64,000 bases of DNA from Bacteroidales bacterium UBA3653 (GTDB taxonomy: Bacteria; Bacteroidota; Bacteroidia; Bacteroidales; Paludibacteraceae), in assembly GCA_002373505.1 (NCBI GenBank), contig DFKE01000014.1, forward strand, positions 62,001 through 126,000, in the 5' to 3' direction. The notes under the pieces are model-generated. The model saw only the letters and a list, made by a program, of their open reading frames with translations, was not told where the DNA came from and did no database searches. The first letter of the stretch is position 1; the number at the start of each line of letters is the position of its first letter. Both the position numbers and the translations under genes were made by a program. Below, piece by piece: positions 43,313-49,127 of the stretch.

Positions 43313-43762
43313 ATGAAGAATTACGATTTTGCCAATATAACGGTTCGTCCATTTTTGAAATTGTCGGACGTGAATAACCCTTACATCTTCGGTGAGACGA
43401 AACATGTCATTAACATGTGTGACTATCGGGAGCCGGAAGTGATAGAATTGCTTCACTCTAAATGCGCAACTTTTGATTGGTTTCCGACGGAAGAGCAACC
43501 GATGGATGTAAATGCTATTCTCCAAGCCGTTGCCAAACTCGCCGAGTACGACAAAGATGGTTCACATATCATTGTGCATTGCATGGGCGGTAATAATCGT
43601 TCCCGCACAGTAGTTGAAGCATTCTATTTCGCAAAACTCGGCACTCATTTGGAAGATGAATACAAAGGCTATCCTAATCACCTCATTTACAACTGCGAGA
43701 GTGGCTATCTTCCTCCATTGAAAGAGATGGAAATTTTGCTTTCTAATATAAAATGTAACTAG
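43313..43762 (+). CDS. Dual-specificity/tyrosine phosphatase-like protein
   Basis: 149 residues from the ATG at 43313. The P-loop IIVHCMGGNNRSRTVVEAFYFA (C-x5-R, Cys near 89) is of the cysteine-based phosphatase class. VINMCDYREPEVIELL upstream may supply the general acid region. Its small size fits a compact DSP-like fold. It is cytoplasmic, last of the ATPase operon, and AT-rich like its neighbours. Whether it acts on proteins, nucleotides or RNA ends is unknown. Confidence 0.78.
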   Translation: MKNYDFANITVRPFLKLSDVNNPYIFGETKHVINMCDYREPEVIELLHSKCATFDWFPTEEQPMDVNAILQAVAKLAEYDKDGSHIIVHCMGGNNRSRTVVEAFYFAKLGTHLEDEYKGYPNHLIYNCESGYLPPLKEMEILLSNIKCN

Positions 43763-43826
43763 CACCAAAGCAATACCTCTGTGTGGCTCGGTATTATTCC
43801 CAGCAGCAGTTTGAAGGGTGTTGCAG

Positions 43827-43884
43827 CTCCCGAAATAGGATATTGACAGAAATTGGGTCTGTCCAGAAGTGCCTGTTTCGGGAG
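43827..43884. terminator. Nested hairpin, terminator or structured RNA
   Basis: A 13-bp outer stem (43827-43839 with 43872-43884, one G-T pair) encloses GACAGA/TCTGTC (43845-43850, 43858-43863). TTTTGTT follows on the plus strand, so it may end the phosphatase operon, but it is larger than needed. Confidence 0.6.
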
Positions 43885-43897
43885 TTTTGTTATAAAC

Positions 43898-43917
43898 AAC
43901 GTTACAAACTTTTGCAG
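43898..43917. promoter_or_regulatory. Operator-like site, copy 3 (half site)
   Basis: AACGTTACAAACTTTTGCAG matches copy 1 almost throughout, but the left arm of the palindrome is degraded and no good -7 box follows. Confidence 0.5.
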
Positions 43918-43941
43918 TCCCCTCAAAATGCAAAAAAATGA

Positions 43942-43982
43942 AAAAAAGTTGCAAAACAGGTAATAGATTTTGCAACTTTTTT
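43942..43982. terminator. Bidirectional terminator
   Basis: A perfect 15-bp stem, AAAAAAGTTGCAAAA (43942-43956) with its complement (43968-43982), has an 11-base loop, with A and T tracts on the two sides. Confidence 0.75.
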
Positions 43983-44129
43983 GACTATATATAGAGGGGG
44001 GGGTATAGAATTTATATCTCTGCCACCGCAAAAGTCAAAAGCAAAATTGCACAAAAAACAAAATATGTATTGTTTAACCGCCCACCAAAGAACCATGCGC
44101 AAAGTTAAATGGGAAGAAACAATTGATAA

Positions 44130-45986
44130 TTACCACTTCTTCTGGCGGAAGAGACCGCCGAGGAGAGAAAGGAGAAGGTAGAAGGGATAGAGGAACTCAA
44201 GCAAAAGAGCCACGTACCACGGAGTACGTGGTTCTTTATTTGTCATTTGTGATTTGTGATTTGTGATTTCTCTTTGGCGGATGAGAGAGTACTCTATCGG
44301 AAATTTGATAAGGATGATGAGCGGGCAGAGGAGTTGGAGGATGTTGGCTGCCACGACCAATGTGCCGCAACGGATGATGTCCGGGTCGGTGTATTTGGGA
44401 GCCTTGCCTGCCCAGCGCATCCGCTGGCGGAAGAAAGCGCGCCAGGTGGGGACAGGACGCACCACCGCAGTGTAATCCGGCTCGTCTATGACAGCTATCC
44501 GCATGCCGCGGCGTTTCATGGCTTCCAAGAGAAACATATCGTCGCCGGACGGAATCTCAGGATGCAGGTCGGGTTCACATTCCAACCATGCTTCTCTCCG
44601 AACGATGAGGTTCGCACCGGAACACATCACTGCTCTGCCGGCTTTCGCCGTACGCATGGTCAGTTCCTGAATAGCGGCGTATTCGGCTATCTGCAATTTC
44701 TCTAACAATGAAGAGTTAGCGCTTTCGCTTTCCATTCTGAGAGGCAGAATAATGATATCTGCGTTTATACTTTGTATCCTGTCCTTCGTACATCGTACAT
44801 CGTTCCTTCGTACATCAATTGCCTTTGGCAGTATGACGTCGTCATCATGGAGCCAGACGTATTCCGTTTGGGCGGCATGAATGAGTTTGGAGAGGGCATG
44901 TTTCTTACCCAGATGGTCGTCATTCACCCCCTTAATCGGGGTAATATGGGTCAACGGCGTATCAGTTACGTTAGTCTTGACTGTCGGTTGACCGTCGGTT
45001 GACCGTCGGGATTCAGTCGTAATTTGGATTAAATTCTCTATGAATCGGGGGTAGCTTTTGGCGATACACTGTTGCTCGTCGTCAGCAACTGGAAAATCCG
45101 CCGCCATCAGCGCCATCGCCATCCGGTGGTCGTTGCGTACTTCGTGGAGTCGGACGGCTTCGAGGCGGTCGGACTCTTTGAAACGCAGTCGCTCCGTGCC
45201 GGTGGCATGCAGTTCAATTGATAATTTTTCGCACGTAAGTGCCACTGCCGGATATAAATCCGGGCAGTTGGTAAACCCCACCCTAACCCTCCCCTCAGGG
45301 GGAGGGGAAAAGAGGGAGGGAGTTTTGGCTATGCGTGCTCCTTCCGGTGTGAAGGTTGTTTGGACGCCAAAATGTTTCGCGTAGAGATCTGCCACTACCC
45401 TGTCGCCTTGCAGACTATTTTCTTTTAATCCCTCCAGCAGTAGTTCGCCGCCATGGATAGCCACGTACTCGTACCAATAGCTGGCAGCCGACCAATCGGC
45501 TTCCAGCAGCAAACCCCTCTCCGGCTCTCCCCTCAAGGGAGAGAGATAGGATTCCCTTATGCGGCGGCTCATGGTGATATAGGGAGATTCGTTTTCAGCG
45601 ACGGGGATGTCTTCGCCATGGAGAATCAAGGCGGAGGTAGTCTGGGTCGTAGGCTTGCCGTCACGTTCCATGAGCCGCGGGTCACCGGTGAGGGTTATCG
45701 GGGCCCCCGGATAGCACTTCTCCAGATGGACTTGCAGGAAACGCAGGGCGGTACCGCAATTTTTGAGATATAAAGCCCCCTCCGGCTCCCCCGTGGAGGG
45801 GGAGGGAGAAGATGCGTATTGTGCGGGGGTGCCGAAGGTGTCACGAATTTGTTGGAGGGCGTCGTGGAGGACAATCACATCATCCGGCATATCCGCAGAG
45901 ACCCTCATCAGAGGGTCCCCGTGAATAGCCTGCAATAGAAGAATTCTATTCGCTATAGATTTTGATATCGGAAGTTTAATTGACAT
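44130..45986 (-). CDS. aroA: EPSP synthase (AroA) fused to a truncated family 2 glycosyltransferase
   Basis: 618 residues in one frame. Residues 1-325 are 5-enolpyruvylshikimate-3-phosphate synthase: LPISKSIANRIL, NCGTALRF, LTGDPRLMERDG, EADWSAASYWYEY, LRFKESDRLEAVRLHEVRNDHRMAMA, ending KSYPRFIENL as AroA normally does. A linker made by an 11-base tandem repeat (44979-45011) leads into a GT2 domain starting at GKKHALSKLIHAAQTEYVWLHDDDV. That domain lacks the usual first 60-70 residues, including the NExD region. QRMRWAGKAPK and two C-terminal helices are present. Three C-rich palindromes and two heptamer arrays also lie in frame. The AroA half is probably active, and the GT half is doubtful. 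Confidence 0.88.
   Translation of the reverse strand: MSIKLPISKSIANRILLLQAIHGDPLMRVSADMPDDVIVLHDALQQIRDTFGTPAQYASSPSPSTGEPEGALYLKNCGTALRFLQVHLEKCYPGAPITLTGDPRLMERDGKPTTQTTSALILHGEDIPVAENESPYITMSRRIRESYLSPLRGEPERGLLLEADWSAASYWYEYVAIHGGELLLEGLKENSLQGDRVVADLYAKHFGVQTTFTPEGARIAKTPSLFSPPPEGRVRVGFTNCPDLYPAVALTCEKLSIELHATGTERLRFKESDRLEAVRLHEVRNDHRMAMALMAADFPVADDEQQCIAKSYPRFIENLIQITTESRRSTDGQPTVKTNVTDTPLTHITPIKGVNDDHLGKKHALSKLIHAAQTEYVWLHDDDVILPKAIDVRRNDVRCTKDRIQSINADIIILPLRMESESANSSLLEKLQIAEYAAIQELTMRTAKAGRAVMCSGANLIVRREAWLECEPDLHPEIPSGDDMFLLEAMKRRGMRIAVIDEPDYTAVVRPVPTWRAFFRQRMRWAGKAPKYTDPDIIRCGTLVVAANILQLLCPLIILIKFPIEYSLIRQREITNHKSQMTNKEPRTPWYVALLLEFLYPFYLLLSLLGGLFRQKKW
44238..44272. repeat. Heptamer array in the glycosyltransferase half
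   Basis: ATTTGTC, three ATTTGTG, ATTTCTC, in frame, encoding EITNHKSQMTNK between two membrane helices. Confidence 0.93.
44787..44815. repeat. CGTACAT array in the glycosyltransferase half
   Basis: Units CGTACAT, CGTACAT, CGTTCCTT, CGTACAT. Nearly the same series occurs inside aroC at 59869-59897. Confidence 0.9.
44979..45011. repeat. 11-base tandem repeat at the aroA-glycosyltransferase junction
   Basis: GACTGTCGGTT, GACCGTCGGTT, GACCGTCGGGA lie exactly where the AroA and glycosyltransferase homologies meet. Confidence 0.9.
45274..45322. repeat. C-rich palindromic element, copy 5 (in aroA)
   Basis: C-rich lead plus CCCTCCCCTCAGGGGGAGGG, in frame, encoding SLFSPPPEGRVRVG. Confidence 0.88.
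45511..45546. repeat. C-rich palindromic element, copy 6 (in aroA)
   Basis: C-rich lead plus CTCTCCCCTCAAGGGAGAG, in frame, encoding SPLRGEPERGL. Confidence 0.88.
45772..45810. repeat. C-rich palindromic element, copy 7 (in aroA)
   Basis: C-rich lead plus CTCCCCCGTGGAGGGGGAG, in frame, encoding SPSPSTGEPEGA. Confidence 0.88.
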
Positions 45987-48009
45987 CCGGCAGCGGACTG
46001 TAGTCTTTGCTGTAACGCAGGTGCTGCTCTACGTAGCCTTCGGAGAAGTCGATCTTCACGTCCGTAATCTCTCCATCGGCATTGCGTACCGCGGTATAAA
46101 CGGGATTGACGAAACCTTTGTACGGCGCGAGGTTCAGTTTCTTGTAACGCGCCAGGATCTCTTGGTGCAGTTCGGGATTGACCTTCACGGCGTATTTCTC
46201 CACCATCTCTTTTGCCGCAGCATAATCGCCTTCGGAGGTGATACGCTGAATCTCCGCCAGCAGTTCTCCGTAGAGGCGGCGCAGACCCTCGTAATCATTC
46301 ACTTTCAGGTAGTGTTTGCCGTCACGCTCGATGATCTCCACCTCTTTGTTCGTCGCGTGCTCATATACCCAATTAGCGATGAGCTGGCGGTTGCGCATGT
46401 GCGCCTCCTCGATGTCCTTGCCCGGCTCGATACGCACGAGCTGGGTCATCAGACCGTTCATCTGCTGCTGGTAGTAACCGGCTTTGTAGGCATCGGCGGA
46501 AGGCAGCAGACCCAGTTCCACTAACTTCGGGTCACCCAAGAAATACAAACCGAACAAATCCGCACGGGCTTCTTCTATCGTCGAAGCATGCTCCTTGAGG
46601 GCGTCCTTGGTCACACCCGGCATCAGTTTGCCGGAACCGTGACCGACACACTCATGCAAGTCGGTATGCAGGTCGCCGCAGACAGCACCGTATTTCTCAT
46701 AGAGCGCGCGTGTCTCGTCGTCGATCATGAACTCCTCGTTGAAGCCGTTGCCTTTCGCCGCCTCGTTATAGGCGTGCACAAGGTTATCGATGGTGACGGA
46801 CTTGGAGCCGTATTCTTTGCGGATCCAGTTAGCGTTCGGCAGGTTGATGCCGATAGGGGTTGCAGGATAACAGTCGCCGGCGAGAATAGCCGCCGTGATG
46901 ACTTTGGCAGAGACACCTTTCACTTCCTCTTTCTTGTATTTGGGGTCGGTGGTCGAGTGGTCCTCGAACCACTGTGCGTTCTTCGAAATCGTCTCCGTGC
47001 GCTTGGTGGCAGCCAGGTCTTTGAAATTGACCATGGACTCCCATGTTCCGGTGATACCCAGCGGGTCGGAGTAGGTCTCCGTGAAACCGTTCACGTAGTC
47101 CACACGGCTGTCAAGATCTTTCACCCACGCGATACAATATTCATTAAAGGTCTTCAGGTCGCCCGTCTCGTTGAAGGCAATCATCTTCTCGATAGCCAGT
47201 TTCTGCGCGTCGTTCTCGGCGTACTTGAGTGCTTCGCGGAGCCAATAAACGATGTGTTCGAGCGCCTCTCCGTAGAGACCGCCCACTTTATAAACCTGCT
47301 CCTCGATCTCGCCGTTTTCGTTCTTGACGAGTTTGGAGTTCAGACCGATCCACAGCGGTTCGGGACTGTTGTCCTTGTGCGCAGCGTACCATGCCTCTGC
47401 TTCAGCCTGCGTTACGCCCTCGCCGTAGTAGTTGCCGGCGGAGTTGAGCACCAGATCCACGCCGTCCTGTGCCGTCGTGCGTTTGGGCATGACAGCCGGA
47501 TCGAACATCACCGGCAGGATAGCCGGGTCGTAGGTCACGCCCGCTTTCTCGCAGGCTGCCACGAACCACTCCTGGCTGAACTCCGGCAGGAACTTGTCCT
47601 CAGAATAATGATGGTGAATACCATTGGAGAACCACACGCGTTTGAGGTAACGCTCAAGGGCGTCAAAGTTTGGGTCTTCGACCTTGTTTGAAGTTTGGGC
47701 TTCGCCTTGTTTGGAGGTTTGGTAGAGGTATAGCGCCTCTAAGGTACGGCGGATGCGGAGGTTATACCGTCCGTTCTGGTCGAACAAGATATCGCGTCCC
47801 CATAAAGCCGCTTCACTCAGGCAATAGATGAGTTGCTTCTGCTGCAGACTCAACGAATCGAACTCCGGCACATCATAGCGCAGGATTTCCAGGTCATAGA
47901 ACTTATCCACGTTGTATTGGAAGGAGGTTGTTTCTTTCGGCTGGCAAGCGGTGAACGCAAGAGACAAAAGAATGAATAATGAATAATGATTAATTGATAA
48001 TTTTTTCAT
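45976..48009 (-). CDS. Dipeptidyl peptidase III-like lipoprotein (M49)
   Basis: 677 residues from the ATG at 48009, chosen because the promoter -7 box ends at 48031. MKKLSINHYSLFILLSLAFTAC is a lipoprotein signal. The zinc site is HECVGHGSGKLMPG (M49 enzymes have HExxxH, here HECVGH), with the glutamate in EEARADLFGLYFLG. Family members release dipeptides from peptide N termini. In databases these Bacteroidetes proteins are sometimes misnamed dihydrofolate reductase. The signal-peptide core is encoded by heptamers at 47973-48000, and QTSKQGEAQTSNKVED comes from a GTTTGAAG-type repeat. The 3' end overlaps aroA by 11 bases. Confidence 0.88.
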   Translation of the reverse strand: MKKLSINHYSLFILLSLAFTACQPKETTSFQYNVDKFYDLEILRYDVPEFDSLSLQQKQLIYCLSEAALWGRDILFDQNGRYNLRIRRTLEALYLYQTSKQGEAQTSNKVEDPNFDALERYLKRVWFSNGIHHHYSEDKFLPEFSQEWFVAACEKAGVTYDPAILPVMFDPAVMPKRTTAQDGVDLVLNSAGNYYGEGVTQAEAEAWYAAHKDNSPEPLWIGLNSKLVKNENGEIEEQVYKVGGLYGEALEHIVYWLREALKYAENDAQKLAIEKMIAFNETGDLKTFNEYCIAWVKDLDSRVDYVNGFTETYSDPLGITGTWESMVNFKDLAATKRTETISKNAQWFEDHSTTDPKYKKEEVKGVSAKVITAAILAGDCYPATPIGINLPNANWIRKEYGSKSVTIDNLVHAYNEAAKGNGFNEEFMIDDETRALYEKYGAVCGDLHTDLHECVGHGSGKLMPGVTKDALKEHASTIEEARADLFGLYFLGDPKLVELGLLPSADAYKAGYYQQQMNGLMTQLVRIEPGKDIEEAHMRNRQLIANWVYEHATNKEVEIIERDGKHYLKVNDYEGLRRLYGELLAEIQRITSEGDYAAAKEMVEKYAVKVNPELHQEILARYKKLNLAPYKGFVNPVYTAVRNADGEITDVKIDFSEGYVEQHLRYSKDYSPLPDVN
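47973..48000. repeat. Heptamer array encoding a signal peptide core
   Basis: TGAATAA, TGAATAA, TGATTAA, TTGATAA. Read on the minus strand they give the INHYSLFI part of the peptidase signal peptide. Confidence 0.93.
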
Positions 48010-48030
48010 ATCTCTAAATATAAATTGTGT

Positions 48031-48062
48031 GCAAAGATACAACAAATAATTCAAAATTCAAA
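48031..48062 (-). promoter_or_regulatory. Promoter of the M49 peptidase gene
   Basis: On the minus strand TTTG (48062-48059), 19 bases, TATCTTTGC (48039-48031). The -33 region lies inside a TTAAAAA-type heptamer array. Confidence 0.75.
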
Positions 48063-48083
48063 AATTAAAAATTAAAAATTAAG
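48050..48083. repeat. Heptamer array upstream of the peptidase promoter
   Basis: Units TTCAAAA, TTCAAAAA, TTAAAAA, TTAAAAA, covering the -33 region of the promoter. Confidence 0.85.
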
Positions 48084-48091
48084 CAAAACGC

Positions 48092-48121
48092 AAAAAAATC
48101 GCCCCTAAGAGCGATTTTTTT
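48092..48121 (-). terminator. Terminator of the B12-riboswitch operon
   Basis: AAAAAAATCGC (48092-48102) pairs with GCGATTTTTTT (48111-48121) around an 8-base loop, just after the surface protein gene. Confidence 0.8.
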
Positions 48122-48143
48122 GCACTTCGTATGTCCTTCGTAC

Positions 48144-49124
48144 TTATTTTACGCGGGAACCTTGTACATTATACATGATTCCATTGTACATCAGATAGAG
48201 TTGTCCGTTGCGGATCATTTTGGAAGCCTCGCCTGAAGGGAAGGGGGTATTCTCCAGACCCGTGACCAGCATGTCGGGATGCAGGTCTTCCGCTCCGGTG
48301 ATCTCGGTACTCGTTTCACCGATCCATCCGCATACCTGTTGCACGGCGGTATAGACTTTGACGAAATGGATAGCCGGCAGGAAAACGGGATTGCCGCTGT
48401 TATCCACCGCCCATCGGATGCAGAACTGACATCCGTCAGTCTTATTGGGATGGTTATCGGCATAGCCGTAGTCATAGGTATAGAGGACGAAGGAGTGCTG
48501 TCCGTTCTCACCCTCGTCCACGGCGTTGGGAGCCAGAAGCGAGCCGGTGAAAGTGAGTTCATCGGGTGCCCAAAGGGGGAAATAGTCCTGCTGATGAAAA
48601 CTATTACGCGGCACAACGCCAGATCCTCCCCTGTTGTCGGTCCAAGGGATGTCTGCGAGCCCGTCCGGGCGGGTATAAGTGACGGCATAGCGGTGGACGG
48701 TAGCAGGCGAGTTATACTCGCTTCCCGCCAGTTCGTACCACGGGTCATCGGGCAGTCCGTTCCCATTGGCGTCATAGCTGACCATGACGATTCCGGGTTC
48801 GGCAGCTCCCCCTTTGCGGGATGTGTCCTTGGCATAGGAGGCATAAGACGCATTGCCGGTGATGCGGAAGTCATAGTCGTTTAGCGAGTTGGTAACCGGA
48901 TGATCAAACCCGAATACGATATAGCCACCCCACGCACCAAGACAGACCATCCCGCCGGCGTTATTAGCGAGAGCCGCTTCGGCTTTGGCAGCCATCGTCT
49001 CGGGCGTATCGTCCGTTGTAGCAGCCGGCATCGCGTTGGTGAACTGCCCAGGCGCGGGCATATATTCATACACCCGCGCCAAATAGGGCGAAACGGCCAA
49101 TAAGATAGTTAGTAACATATGCAT
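48144..49124 (-). CDS. Surface protein of corrinoid-locus type
   Basis: 326 residues. A short signal peptide (MHMLLTILLAVSPYLA) is followed by a beta-rich domain with GGYIVFGFDHPV, DANGNGLPDDPWYELAGSEY, RNSFHQQDYFPLW and FVKVYTAVQQVCGWIGETSTEI. From memory, this run marks a family found in Bacteroidetes vitamin B12 loci. The C-terminal tail KMIRNGQLYLMYNGIMYNV has the same pattern as the tail of the giant protein encoded upstream, suggesting sorting by a type IX-like system. It lies 3 bases after that gene and so shares its riboswitch. Confidence 0.75.
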   Translation of the reverse strand: MHMLLTILLAVSPYLARVYEYMPAPGQFTNAMPAATTDDTPETMAAKAEAALANNAGGMVCLGAWGGYIVFGFDHPVTNSLNDYDFRITGNASYASYAKDTSRKGGAAEPGIVMVSYDANGNGLPDDPWYELAGSEYNSPATVHRYAVTYTRPDGLADIPWTDNRGGSGVVPRNSFHQQDYFPLWAPDELTFTGSLLAPNAVDEGENGQHSFVLYTYDYGYADNHPNKTDGCQFCIRWAVDNSGNPVFLPAIHFVKVYTAVQQVCGWIGETSTEITGAEDLHPDMLVTGLENTPFPSGEASKMIRNGQLYLMYNGIMYNVQGSRVK

Positions 49125-49127
49125 GGC

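Larger units (their letters stand above)
43763..44129. other. Gene-free right edge of the accessory island
   Basis: This stretch contains a nested hairpin, a third copy of the palindrome-linked sequence, a bidirectional terminator and a run of eight Gs. No coding region is supported. Confidence 0.7.

Noticed and set aside
43827..43917. Possible integron attC site at the right edge of the island
   Set aside because: The pairing is extensive, but the GTTRRRY and RYYYAAC core boxes are not in place and no integrase is seen.
35582..44129. Prophage or integrative element
   Set aside because: The island is AT-rich and partly flanked by repeats, but no integrase, transposase, relaxase, capsid or att site in a tRNA gene was found.
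46588..47691. A 367-residue frame opposite the M49 peptidase, and similar frames opposite the giant surface protein
   Set aside because: The sense strand carries clear catalytic or domain motifs in each case, and the antisense products show none.
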